Shown here: positions 23,517 to 32,085 of the stretch, in pieces
How positions within the stretch are numbered: the first letter of the stretch is position 1
How the letters are laid out: the number at the start of each line of letters is the position of its first letter
DNA from: GCA-002793235 sp965267355
GTDB taxonomy: Bacteria > Bacteroidota > Bacteroidia > Flavobacteriales_E > Vicingaceae
Reading direction: 5' to 3'
Length of the DNA: 64,000 nt
Assembly (NCBI GenBank): GCA_965267355.1
Contig: OZ253956.1
Coordinates: 372,001 to 436,000, forward strand
Position numbers and translations under genes: made by a program
Notes under the pieces: model-generated
What the model saw: the letters and a program-made list of their open reading frames with translations, nothing else
What the model was told of the DNA's origin: nothing
The model's database searches: none

Positions 23517-26182
23517 TACTCATGCACCTTATTGCTTGTTTTCCCACCCAACAATTGCTGCAAGCGAGAGTTTTCTTCTTTTTCTTTTATATCTTCAATT
23601 ATCGCAGAAATTTTCTTTTCGGTGTTAGTATCAGCATCAATAGCATTTCTCAACTCTAACTCTTTATCATCACCTGCTTTTAAGTCTTTCAGTTCCATTT
23701 CAGCAACATGTATTCTGTTTTTATACATGTCTTGTAAATCCATTAAAGAAGTAATTCCTATCATTCTCACCCACCAAATTTCTTCTTCAATAGCTATTTT
23801 CTTTAATGACGCCAAACCTGATTCAACTATTTTGTTATCTTGTTTTTTAAGATATTTACCATACATGGATGCCACTCCATAGCTTCTATAACCTTCAGCC
23901 TCATTAATGGTATTGATAAAAAACTCATTTTCTTCTTTGCCACCATGTTCAGCATAAATAGCACATACTGCATAAAGCACATCCGAATTTTCTTCTTTCT
24001 CAAAGGTTTTAGCAAACTTTAAAGCATCTTCGTAACTAACAATTGATAACGCTTCAAGCGAACTTGAAATAACATAATAAGATTGTTCTTGTACACCATC
24101 AATACAAACCTTCTTTACTTCTTCATCATCTTCATAATAATCAGATAAGGTATAAATGGCATCTCCTCTTACTATAGAATTTTCATCTTTAGTTAAATTC
24201 AATAACGCTTTTTTAACTTCTTCTGATTTGCCTTTTTGTGCATTTTTTATTGATTGAATAGCTACTCTTTTTAACCTAGGGTATTTATCATTCAATCCAT
24301 TAATAATTGTAGAGATTGCTATGTCTTCTTTGGATTTCGAGAGTGCTGTTAAAGCTTCATATCTATCCAAATATCTTGGTGCGTTATTGTACATAAATGC
24401 CCATTCTTCCAAAGTATGGTCATCTACTTTTTCACACAATAACATTTTATCTGCATCAAAATTTATGAGATCTGGTTGAGCTGCTACTTCAAATTTATAT
24501 TCATTAACCAAACGATCTACAACAACTTCTTTAGTTTCTACTTTACCATTTACGTAAAGGTCAATTTTTACAGGTAATTTAAATATCGGAAACTCTTTAT
24601 AATCTTGCATTTGCATTACCTTAACATACTGTACTTTCAAAGAATCATCGTACTCATATTTTATATCTAAAACTGGATGTCCTTTATCGTAAAACCATTG
24701 ATTAAAAAACCAATTTAAATCTTCTCCTGTTACTTTTTCACAAGCCAAACGTAGCTGATGCATTTCTACATCAGTAAATTTATTTTCTTCAAGATATAAT
24801 TTTAACGAGGCAAAAAACGCTTCATCTCCCATATAATTTCTCAACATGTGTAAAATGCGACCACCTTTTTGATAAGAATGCCTGTCAAACATTTCTTCCT
24901 TATCTCCATAACCAAAGCGAACCATTTGCTTATGGTTTCCTCTCTTTACTGATTGTAAATAACTGTTTAAATCATTTTGCAAGCCTTCAGCAGCTTTATC
25001 ATCACCATATTTATGTTCTCTCCAAAGTACTTCTCCGTAAGTTGCAAAAGATTCATTTAACGGAAGATTTGCCCAAGATTCACAAGTAACTAAATCGCCA
25101 AACCAATGATGAAATAACTCATGAGCAATTACGTCTTCTCCTGCACTACCATCAATTAACTCACGTTTGGTTTGTTGCACAAAATCACCGTGAATTACTG
25201 CTGTTGTATTTTCCATTGCTCCAGAAACATAATCTCTCACCACTACCTGACTGTATTTTTCCCAGGGATACTCAACTCCTAATTTTTCTGAGTAAAAAGT
25301 CATCATCTCTGGAGTTAACCCAAAAATGTCTTTAGCATAAGGTTCATATTTGTGCTCAACATAATAATCAACATCCAATTTTTTCCACTTATCCTTTACT
25401 ACAGCAAAATCACCAATTGCCATCATTACTAAATATGGTGTATGTGGTTGATTCATTTCCCAAAAATCGGTACGTGTACCATCTCCGTTTAACTCAGAAT
25501 GAGTTAATAAGCCATTAGACAACGTTTTAAACTTTTCTTCTATCGTAATGGCTATCTCATTAGTCATTCGTTGATTTGGCCTATCAATAGTGGGAAACCA
25601 AGCTGAGTTAGCTTGTGTTTCTCCCTGAGTCCAAATTTGCATTGGTTTCTCTTTATCTTCTCCTTTTTCATTAATAAAATAAAGCCCTTTATCAGAACTA
25701 ATAGCATCACTTCCACCCTCTTTTAATTGATTGGGTTTAGCTGTATAATCAATAAATACCATTAGTGTATCATTTCGAGTATATTGCTTATCCAATTCAA
25801 TGGAAATTATCAAACTATCATAATCATACTTTAATTCTTTAGTTTTAAGTAAACTGTCAGCATCTAAAGTCCATAATTCCACTTTATTGATGTCCATCCC
25901 CCTAGCATCTAATTCTAAAATACTTTGAGGATAGAAATATGGGGTTAACTCCAACTCAGCCTTACCATATAAATATGCTTTTTCCCAATTAAACCTTACA
26001 TCTAACTTGGTGTGAATTAAATCAAACTTTTTAGTAGCTGAAGCATTGTAAATTGGTCTTTCAGGGGTTTTAAAAGGATTTTCAATTTCTATAGTTTGCT
26101 CTGGCAGTTCAATAGGTTTAGGAGTTTTACAACCTACCACCAATAGCACAGTTGTTAATACATAAAAAATATATCTCAACAT
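23516..26182 (-). CDS. M1-family zinc aminopeptidase, lipoprotein
   Basis: An 888-residue gluzincin peptidase. LLVVGC gives a lipobox with Cys18, so it is probably tethered to an envelope membrane. The M1 signatures are GAMEN (321-325), HELFHHWFG (zinc ligands His354 and His358, catalytic Glu355) and third ligand Glu377 in LPLNESFATYGE. An N-terminal beta-saddle domain precedes it. The C-terminal third is helical with HEAT-like pairs (AISTIINGLNDKYPRLKRVA), as in aminopeptidase N-like proteins. It probably trims peptides outside the cytoplasm. It is co-translated with the 95-residue membrane protein downstream. Confidence 0.95.
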   Translation of the reverse strand: MLRYIFYVLTTVLLVVGCKTPKPIELPEQTIEIENPFKTPERPIYNASATKKFDLIHTKLDVRFNWEKAYLYGKAELELTPYFYPQSILELDARGMDINKVELWTLDADSLLKTKELKYDYDSLIISIELDKQYTRNDTLMVFIDYTAKPNQLKEGGSDAISSDKGLYFINEKGEDKEKPMQIWTQGETQANSAWFPTIDRPNQRMTNEIAITIEEKFKTLSNGLLTHSELNGDGTRTDFWEMNQPHTPYLVMMAIGDFAVVKDKWKKLDVDYYVEHKYEPYAKDIFGLTPEMMTFYSEKLGVEYPWEKYSQVVVRDYVSGAMENTTAVIHGDFVQQTKRELIDGSAGEDVIAHELFHHWFGDLVTCESWANLPLNESFATYGEVLWREHKYGDDKAAEGLQNDLNSYLQSVKRGNHKQMVRFGYGDKEEMFDRHSYQKGGRILHMLRNYMGDEAFFASLKLYLEENKFTDVEMHQLRLACEKVTGEDLNWFFNQWFYDKGHPVLDIKYEYDDSLKVQYVKVMQMQDYKEFPIFKLPVKIDLYVNGKVETKEVVVDRLVNEYKFEVAAQPDLINFDADKMLLCEKVDDHTLEEWAFMYNNAPRYLDRYEALTALSKSKEDIAISTIINGLNDKYPRLKRVAIQSIKNAQKGKSEEVKKALLNLTKDENSIVRGDAIYTLSDYYEDDEEVKKVCIDGVQEQSYYVISSSLEALSIVSYEDALKFAKTFEKEENSDVLYAVCAIYAEHGGKEENEFFINTINEAEGYRSYGVASMYGKYLKKQDNKIVESGLASLKKIAIEEEIWWVRMIGITSLMDLQDMYKNRIHVAEMELKDLKAGDDKELELRNAIDADTNTEKKISAIIEDIKEKEENSRLQQLLGGKTSNKVHE

Positions 26183-26259
26183 AAATTTAAAGATTAGTTA
26201 GCACAACAAATATGCAAATAAAAAATGGTTCTTTTATTTACTATGTGATAAACGGTTAT

Positions 26260-26418
26260 TTATTTAGAATAAGTACCTCTATCGGTAGGAAAACTACTTT
26301 TAGTAGCAGCTTCTCTTGTTTTTTCTACTTGGGGAGTTTGTTGAGTAGTTTCTTCTGTTGCATTGCAACTTACCAACGCCACAGTGGCAACAAAAAATAA
26401 AAGGAATAATTTTCTCAT
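26260..26418 (-). CDS. Tiny lipoprotein, 52 residues
   Basis: A short reading frame from ATG (26418) to TAA (26260) encodes an SPII signal peptide, MRKLFLLFFVATVALVSC with the lipidated Cys18, and a 34-residue mature peptide beginning NATEETTQQTP and ending TDRGTYSK. The lipobox LVSC, a TAAATTTG promoter box 21 bases upstream and an independent terminator before that box argue that it is a real gene. A 62-codon frame on the opposite strand over the same bases has no such support. Function unknown. Confidence 0.75.
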   Translation of the reverse strand: MRKLFLLFFVATVALVSCNATEETTQQTPQVEKTREAATKSSFPTDRGTYSK

Positions 26419-26439
26419 AAGGCACTAAAAATTAGAATA

Positions 26440-26447
26440 CAAATTTA
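26440..26447 (-). promoter_or_regulatory. -7 promoter box of the tiny lipoprotein
   Basis: On the minus strand TAAATTTG fits TAnnTTTG, 21 bases before the ATG at 26418 and directly after the T-tract of the upstream gene's terminator. Confidence 0.5.
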
Positions 26448-26449
26448 AT

Positions 26450-26483
26450 AAAAAAGAGTTGACAAATTTCTTGCCAACCCTCT
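26450..26483 (-). terminator. Terminator of the padR operon
   Basis: On the minus strand AGAGGGTTGGCA pairs with TGTCAACTCTTT (three G-U pairs, 7-base loop), followed by T-rich sequence. It lies 35 bases past the stop of the GldL-like membrane protein. Confidence 0.75.
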
Positions 26484-26517
26484 TGCTCTCCTTAATTAAA
26501 ACTATGTATTCAACTAA

Positions 26518-27738
26518 TTAAGAAACCCTGCCTTTGTAATATTGTAATAAACTAGTATGCAATCTTTGTACCTGAAGATTGAGAATACTCAAGTCATGAA
26601 TAATTATACCTAACGGAAACTTGTCATTCTTTGGATCAATGTAGATTTTTACGTTTTCCTCGTTCACATCTACTGTTGGAGCAACACCTAACAACTGTTG
26701 GTAAATCTGCTCGTATTCCTTTATTAGTATGAGTAATTCATTCAATCCACCCTCTTCTTTTTTCAAAACGTTCAAGTTGCCATTGTCGTCCGAAATCTCT
26801 AGGTAATTCGATGCTAAAATTTGCTTTATGGTCTCGTCAGCTAAATCAGGATGTTCGCTTTTTGCTATTTCAAAACTTAGTATTGAGGTTAAACTATTGA
26901 TCGAATCTGCCAATTGATTGGCTTTAAACACAGCTTCATAATCTTGAAGTGAGTCTGACCCTAATGACAATAGTAACTGATGATTAGATTGGTTGGTCAG
27001 TTTGGTATTTTCATTAATGGTATACTGCATATTAATAATGGAACTCCTAACAGTAAAACTACTTCGTAAACTAACCAGAGCAAACAAAATACTAAAACCT
27101 GAAACAGCAATTACTAATGTAGTCAGTGTATTAGTTCTAAGTTCCTTGTTTTTGTAGAAATTGTAGATGGCCAATGGTAGATACACAAATAATAGTATCA
27201 CTCCTCCTATATCCATTAATAAATTGGCATAAGGCCAGTGCATTACCTTGAAAAAAATGCCGTTTACAACTAAAAAGGCACTGGCAATTCCAACAATATT
27301 TAACCAGGTTCTGAACTTTCCCATTTTCTCTTTTACCTTAACTGAAAGGAATAAAGGCATAAATACAAAGCTCAATAAAAAGCCTCCTACAACATACATT
27401 AACCCCGCTCCAGGCCAATGTTGGATTTTAAATATGGATGCTATCAACAACATAAGGGTTGCTACTATTCCGATGATGTGCATTGTTTTTCTCATAACTA
27501 ATATGTTTTTGGTTAATAAATAAGTGGTTTCCTCTTGTATATTTCGGATACCATTATTACCAAAGCTGCTTATGGATTCCTCCAATGCACTGGCGTAGTT
27601 TTTTCCTTGCTCCATTTTTTCTTCAACCATGCAACAAACATGGTCAACCAAATCGTAGAGCAATTCTTCCATTTCTACACCTTTAGCTCTAACTAGCGTG
27701 GTTATTTCACTGATATGTTTTTCAGTTAAATGTTCCAT
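26518..27738 (-). CDS. HAAS-like membrane protein with duplicated GldL-like FK-HWP motif
   Basis: A 406-residue inner-membrane protein with three parts. Residues 1-75 (LYDLVDHVCCMVEEKMEQGK, ALEESISSFG) look like the helical HAAS/permease-prefix domain often encoded next to PadR regulators. Five hydrophobic helices follow (about 86-103, 112-132, 146-164, 172-192, 205-223). Two of them end in near-identical motifs, FKIQHWPGAGLM (103-114) and FKVMHWPYANLL (163-174), which resemble the FKI-HWPGA motif of GldL, the T9SS/gliding motor subunit. The last 180 residues are a soluble, coiled-coil-prone domain. The gene starts inside the end of padR (13-base overlap), so the regulator probably controls it. 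A transporter or motor-related role is inference. Confidence 0.75.
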   Translation of the reverse strand: MEHLTEKHISEITTLVRAKGVEMEELLYDLVDHVCCMVEEKMEQGKNYASALEESISSFGNNGIRNIQEETTYLLTKNILVMRKTMHIIGIVATLMLLIASIFKIQHWPGAGLMYVVGGFLLSFVFMPLFLSVKVKEKMGKFRTWLNIVGIASAFLVVNGIFFKVMHWPYANLLMDIGGVILLFVYLPLAIYNFYKNKELRTNTLTTLVIAVSGFSILFALVSLRSSFTVRSSIINMQYTINENTKLTNQSNHQLLLSLGSDSLQDYEAVFKANQLADSINSLTSILSFEIAKSEHPDLADETIKQILASNYLEISDDNGNLNVLKKEEGGLNELLILIKEYEQIYQQLLGVAPTVDVNEENVKIYIDPKNDKFPLGIIIHDLSILNLQVQRLHTSLLQYYKGRVS

Positions 27739-28076
27739 GCCAGTTTTTGGGGTGTTAAATTGATTATGGTTTTTAATGTTTCCATAAACTCTTTTAACTC
27801 TTCAACCTTTTCTTTTGCAGTGTTGTTTCCTGTTTTAGTCAACTTGTAGTACTTGCGAACTCGGTTACCTACTTCTATTTTTTCTGTAGTTAATAAGCCG
27901 TCTGCTTCAAGTTTGTGTAGTGCAGGATACAATGCGCCTTCAGTAAGATTGATTTTGCCCTCGGTAACTTCTTTAACCTTTTGGGTTATTTGATACCCGT
28001 ACATTCTATCACTTTCGGAGAGCAGTTTTAAAATGATAGTTTTTAAGGTTCCTTTTAATAGTTCTTTTGAATACAT
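27726..28076 (-). CDS. PadR-family transcriptional regulator
   Basis: A 116-residue winged-helix repressor from the ATG at 28076 (MYSKELLKGTLKTIILKLLS), which matches the typical PadR start; an ATG 15 bases upstream is less likely because it falls inside the promoter/operator. The winged helix spans about 1-82: MYGYQITQKVKEVTEG, the recognition region NLTEGALYPALHKLEADGLL, then the wing VGNRVRKYYKLTKTG. A C-terminal dimerisation helix follows (EKVEELKEFMETLKTIINL). It overlaps the HAAS/GldL-like gene by 13 bases. A perfect inverted repeat over its promoter suggests autorepression, relieved by an unknown ligand. Confidence 0.93.
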   Translation of the reverse strand: MYSKELLKGTLKTIILKLLSESDRMYGYQITQKVKEVTEGKINLTEGALYPALHKLEADGLLTTEKIEVGNRVRKYYKLTKTGNNTAKEKVEELKEFMETLKTIINLTPQKLAWNI

Positions 28077-28080
28077 AAGA

Positions 28081-28107
28081 CAAATATACATAATTTTCTT
28101 ATGTATA
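28081..28107 (-). promoter_or_regulatory. padR promoter box and overlapping 9-bp operator dyad
   Basis: TATACATAA (28085-28093) and TTATGTATA (28099-28107) are perfect inverted repeats around TTTTC. On the minus strand they overlap the -7 box TATATTTG (28081-28088), which lies four bases before the padR ATG. A repressor bound here would cover the promoter. Confidence 0.65.
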
Positions 28108-28221
28108 TAACTTTTAGGTATATAAATTTATTGTGCTAAATAGTTAAAGTACTGATTTACAGTAATAAAAAATTATCCATTAAAGTTATATTATTATACT
28201 TCTCAATTCAAAATCAAACAT

Positions 28222-28229
28222 TATTTTTG
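28222..28229 (+). promoter_or_regulatory. purK -7 promoter box TATTTTTG
   Basis: TATTTTTG fits TAnnTTTG and lies 22 bases before the purK ATG. The rest of the 160-base gap back to padR holds the padR operator and otherwise only AT-rich sequence. Confidence 0.45.
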
Positions 28230-28251
28230 CAGCAACTAATTTCTAATTTCA

Positions 28252-29406
28252 ATGAAACAACCTATTTCATCCAACTTTAAACTCGGTATTTTAGGTGGTG
28301 GTCAACTGGGTAAAATGCTCACTACAGCTGCAAGTAAAATGGATGTAAGCACTTATGTTTTAGATCCAACAGAAGGCTGTCCTGCAACAGATACCTGCAC
28401 TCATGTTGCAGTTGGTGATTTTAATAATTATGATACAGTTTACCAATTTGGACAAGATAAAGATGTAATTACCGTTGAAATTGAAAGTGTAAATATTGAA
28501 GCGCTGAAAAAGTTAGAAGAAGAAGGGAAACAAGTTTTACCAACTACTCATTCACTTTCCATCATAAAAGACAAAGGCTTACAAAAACAATTTTATAAGG
28601 ATAACAACATTGCTACTTCTAGCTTTGAGTTATTTGAAAGCACTGAAGAAATTAAAGCAGCCATTGATAATGGTTCGGTTACTTTTCCATTTGTGCAAAA
28701 GTTAAGAACTGGTGGTTACGATGGTAGAGGTGTTGCTGTAATTAAAAGTGCTGATGATATAAACCTTTTACTAGAAGGGAAAAGTTTGGTGGAGCAAATG
28801 GTTGACATTAACAAAGAAATTGCTGTTATTGTTGCCCGTAACACAAAAGGAGAAACAAAATGTTTCCCAGCTGTAGAAATGGAGTTTAATCCTGTTGCCA
28901 ACTTAGTTGAGTTTTTATTCTCGCCAGCTGCAATTAGTGAAGCTGAAGCAAACGAAGCTGAAGTATTATCGAGAAGCATTGTAGAGCATTTAGATTTTGT
29001 TGGTTTATTGGCCGTTGAGTTATTTATTGATAATGAAGGAAAACTTTATGTAAATGAAGTTGCTCCTCGCCCTCACAATAGCGGACACCAAACCATTGAA
29101 GGAAATTTAACATCGCAATACGAACAACATTTAAGAGCCATTTTAGGTTATCCTTTGGGAAGTACTAAAATTACCTTACCTTCGGTAATGATTAATATTT
29201 TAGGAGCTGAAGGCTATGAAGGAGATGTAAAATATGATGGTATTGATGAGTGCATGCAAGTAGAAGGTGCTAATTTTCATATTTACGGCAAAAAGGTTAC
29301 CAAGCCTTTCCGTAAAATGGGACACGCAACAATAGTAGATGAGGACTTAGAAAATGCCAAAAAGAAAGCAAGATATATTCAACAACAACTAAAAGTTATC
29401 GCATAA
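28252..29406 (+). CDS. purK: N5-carboxyaminoimidazole ribonucleotide synthase
   Basis: PurK uses ATP and bicarbonate to carboxylate AIR to N5-CAIR in purine synthesis. The 384-residue ATP-grasp protein begins with KLGILGGGQLGKMLTTAA, a PurK hallmark, then DVITVEIESVNIEAL and the ATP-grasp segments FVQKLRTGGYDGRGVAV and VNEVAPRPHNSGHQTIEGN. Length is normal. The stop overlaps the purE start (TAATG), the standard purK-purE pairing that feeds N5-CAIR straight to the mutase. Confidence 0.97.
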   Translation: MKQPISSNFKLGILGGGQLGKMLTTAASKMDVSTYVLDPTEGCPATDTCTHVAVGDFNNYDTVYQFGQDKDVITVEIESVNIEALKKLEEEGKQVLPTTHSLSIIKDKGLQKQFYKDNNIATSSFELFESTEEIKAAIDNGSVTFPFVQKLRTGGYDGRGVAVIKSADDINLLLEGKSLVEQMVDINKEIAVIVARNTKGETKCFPAVEMEFNPVANLVEFLFSPAAISEAEANEAEVLSRSIVEHLDFVGLLAVELFIDNEGKLYVNEVAPRPHNSGHQTIEGNLTSQYEQHLRAILGYPLGSTKITLPSVMINILGAEGYEGDVKYDGIDECMQVEGANFHIYGKKVTKPFRKMGHATIVDEDLENAKKKARYIQQQLKVIA

Positions 29407-29894
29407 TGGGAGCAAAAGTTAGTATCATCATGGGTTCAGACTCTGACCTACCAGTAATGAACCAAGCCAAAGACATTTTAACTGAACTAGGTGTAGCATT
29501 TGAATTAACTATTGTTTCTGCTCACCGAACGCCAAAGCGTTTGTACGAGTTTGCTGAAAATGCACACAAAAGAGGTATTGAAGTAGTTATTGCTGGTGCT
29601 GGTGGTGCTGCTCACCTACCAGGCATGGTAGCTTCTCTATCTCCATTGCCAGTTATTGGTGTTCCTGTAAAATCGAGCAACAGTATTGATGGTTGGGATT
29701 CTGTATTATCTATTTTACAAATGCCTGGCGGTGTACCTGTTGCAACAGTTGCTTTAAATGGTGCTAAAAATGCTGGTATTTTAGCTGCACAAATTGTGTC
29801 TGTACAAGATGCTGCTTTACGCGATAGAGTAATTGCTTACAAGCAAAAATTAGCTGCACAGGTTGAGGAGAAGATTAAGAAGTTGCAGGAATAA
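29406..29894 (+). CDS. purE: N5-carboxyaminoimidazole ribonucleotide mutase (class I PurE)
   Basis: A 162-residue class I PurE that converts N5-CAIR to CAIR. The signature IMGSDSDLPVMNQAKDIL holds the SDSD substrate loop; TIVSAHRTPKRLYEF contains the catalytic His; and AGAGGAAHLPGMVAS forms the second half of the site. Presence of purK beside it confirms the class I reaction rather than the class II AIR carboxylase. The gene overlaps purK by one base and is directly followed by a lipoprotein gene with no gap. Confidence 0.97.
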   Translation: MGAKVSIIMGSDSDLPVMNQAKDILTELGVAFELTIVSAHRTPKRLYEFAENAHKRGIEVVIAGAGGAAHLPGMVASLSPLPVIGVPVKSSNSIDGWDSVLSILQMPGGVPVATVALNGAKNAGILAAQIVSVQDAALRDRVIAYKQKLAAQVEEKIKKLQE

Positions 29895-30716
29895 ATGAAA
29901 CATCTCATTTATATACTCTTAATCGCATTAGTTTTTATAAGATGTAATACCAATCAAGAACCAAAAACAGATTGGGAAATAATGAACCTTAACGGAAAGG
30001 TTAAATCAATAAAAGAGAATCAATTAGGCACACCTAAAACAGGTTACGAAGAAGTATACTCAGACACAAAATCCTCTTGGGAATATTTATTTAACAAAAA
30101 AGGCAAATTAATTAAGAAATCATATAACTTTTATGGTGATTCTGCTACTGAAAGATATAGCTATAAAAATGATTACTTAATAGAAATATCAATAGACAAA
30201 AAAGATAAAAATCGAGCCAAAGAGAAACACATCTACACATACAATCAAATCAATTTACTTAAAGAAATCAATTACACTTGGGATGATTTATCAAAAGAAC
30301 TGAGATATGAATATCATTACAATGACAAAGGAAATCTTATTAAAAAAATTGAGTATTCTGAGTATTATTATTTAGATAATGATACTACTCAAAAAACTAT
30401 TTATTTATATGATTATGAATCCGATAGTATAATTTCAGAAAAAATCTACAATGGGGATTGGAGTTATCGTTTTTTTAGTGAAAAATACTATAAAGATGAT
30501 ATATTAGTTAAAGAAAAGTTTAAGGATGGAGTTATCACTTACAAATATGACAAACTAGGAAATACAGTTAGTGAAATTACTACTTATGATGGGTATAGCC
30601 CCATCGAAAGAGAATATAAATACACTTTTGACAATCATAATAATTGGGTAAAAAAGAAATCTATTTCCGAAGGATATATTAGTATTGTAAAAAGAGAAAT
30701 TGAGTATTTTGATTAA
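29895..30716 (+). CDS. Lipoprotein with RHS/YD-like repeats
   Basis: A 273-residue lipoprotein (LVFIRC, Cys17). The mature protein consists of short strand repeats of the kind YxYNDKGNLIKKIEYS, YSYKNDYLIEISI and YKYDKLGNTVSEITTYDG, which resemble the YD/RHS repeats of surface proteins in Bacteroidota but without the toxin core. It starts immediately after the purE stop codon, so it probably shares that transcript, although a link to purine synthesis is unlikely. It ends seven bases from the convergent pyrC. Function unknown. Confidence 0.75.
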   Translation: MKHLIYILLIALVFIRCNTNQEPKTDWEIMNLNGKVKSIKENQLGTPKTGYEEVYSDTKSSWEYLFNKKGKLIKKSYNFYGDSATERYSYKNDYLIEISIDKKDKNRAKEKHIYTYNQINLLKEINYTWDDLSKELRYEYHYNDKGNLIKKIEYSEYYYLDNDTTQKTIYLYDYESDSIISEKIYNGDWSYRFFSEKYYKDDILVKEKFKDGVITYKYDKLGNTVSEITTYDGYSPIEREYKYTFDNHNNWVKKKSISEGYISIVKREIEYFD

Positions 30717-30723
30717 AGACAAA

Positions 30724-32070
30724 CTACCTCTCAAAAGTCAATCGTTTCCCTCTATAATCTTCATCAATTTCTCCCATGTTGTAAACTAAATGTCCGTTTA
30801 CAAAGGTTTGCATTACTTTACTTTTAAAAGTATAGCCCTCAAAAGGAGACCAACCACACTTGTATAGTATATTGTCTTTTTCTACTATCCAAGGGTTATC
30901 CAAGTCCACCACTACTAAATCTGCAAATTGTCCTGCTGCAATGTAGCCTCTATCTTCTATTTCAAACAATTCAGCAACAGCATGGCTCATTTTCTCTACT
31001 ATTCTCTCCAAAGAAATTTTACCATTGTGGTAATGCTCTAACATAGCTACTAAAGCATGTTGTACTAATGGTCCACCAGAAGCAGATTTAAAGTAGTTAT
31101 TTAGTTTTTCTTCTACTGTATGTGGTGCATGGTCAGTAGCAATTACATCAATCTTATTGTCCAACACCCCTTGCAAAATGGCATCTCTATCACTCGCTTT
31201 TTTTACAGCTGGGTTCCACTTAATAAATGCTCCTTTCTCTTCATAATCCTCCTCACTAAACCACATGTGGTGAATACAAGCCTCAGAAGTAATTCTCTTT
31301 TCTTTTAAAGGTTTAGTATTATCAAACAATTCTAACTCCTTAGCTGTAGAGATGTGTAAGATGTGTAAACGCGTATTGTGTTTTTTAGCTAAATCAACTG
31401 CAAAAGATGAGGATAAATAACAAGCTTCTTCGCTTCTAATTTCTGGATGAAATTTTACAGGCACATCTTCACCATACTTTTCTTTGTAAGCAGCCATATT
31501 GGCTCTAACAGTTTCTTCATCTTCGCAATGTGTTGCAATAAGCATATTGCAATTGGCAAAAATGTTTTCTAACACTTCTTTTTTATCCACCAACATATTA
31601 CCTGTTGATGAACCCATAAATATTTTTACTCCACAAACATTCTTAGGATCAGTTTTCAACACCTCTTCTAAATTGTCATTAGAAGCTCCCATAAAAAATG
31701 AATAATTTGCTAGTGAAGAGTTTTCAGCTATGTCAAATTTATCTTGTAATAGTTCTTGAGTAAGCGCATTAGGAACGGTATTAGGCATCTCCATAAAAGA
31801 AGTAATACCACCAGCTACTGCAGCTCGAGATTCAGTATTGATATTACCCTTATGTGTCAACCCAGGCTCACGAAAATGCACCTGATCATCTATAACCCCA
31901 GGTAATAAATAGTTATTTCTAACATCTAACACCTCCGCATCCGCTTCATAAACTGAAACATCATCAGCTTCAGTTAAAACTTTTGCAATTCTTTCTCCCT
32001 CTATTAAAACGTGGCCTTTAAAAATTTTGCCTTCGTTTACAATTTGTGCATTCTTTAAAAGAGTTTTCAT
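30724..32070 (-). CDS. pyrC: Dihydroorotase
   Basis: A 448-residue amidohydrolase that cyclises carbamoyl-aspartate in pyrimidine synthesis. The metal-site motifs are VIDDQVHFREPGLTHKG, with the HxR pair, CGVKIFMGSSTG with the lysine likely to be carboxylated, later histidines in LHILHIST, and the catalytic ATDHAPHTVEEK. It belongs to the class I (PyrC/allantoinase-like) type common in Bacteroidota. VDLDNPWIVEKDNI near the C-terminus is also typical. It follows adk by 15 bases on the minus strand, completing an hpt-adk-pyrC nucleotide cluster. Allantoinase is an alternative but less likely. Confidence 0.92.
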   Translation of the reverse strand: MKTLLKNAQIVNEGKIFKGHVLIEGERIAKVLTEADDVSVYEADAEVLDVRNNYLLPGVIDDQVHFREPGLTHKGNINTESRAAVAGGITSFMEMPNTVPNALTQELLQDKFDIAENSSLANYSFFMGASNDNLEEVLKTDPKNVCGVKIFMGSSTGNMLVDKKEVLENIFANCNMLIATHCEDEETVRANMAAYKEKYGEDVPVKFHPEIRSEEACYLSSSFAVDLAKKHNTRLHILHISTAKELELFDNTKPLKEKRITSEACIHHMWFSEEDYEEKGAFIKWNPAVKKASDRDAILQGVLDNKIDVIATDHAPHTVEEKLNNYFKSASGGPLVQHALVAMLEHYHNGKISLERIVEKMSHAVAELFEIEDRGYIAAGQFADLVVVDLDNPWIVEKDNILYKCGWSPFEGYTFKSKVMQTFVNGHLVYNMGEIDEDYRGKRLTFER

Positions 32071-32085
32071 GCCCTCAAACCTTTT

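Noticed and set aside
26212..26400. 62-codon plus-strand frame between the M1 peptidase and padR operon
   Set aside because: It overlaps the tiny lipoprotein on the other strand, which has a lipobox and promoter box; the plus-strand product is a Ser/Phe/Cys run typical of an antisense read.
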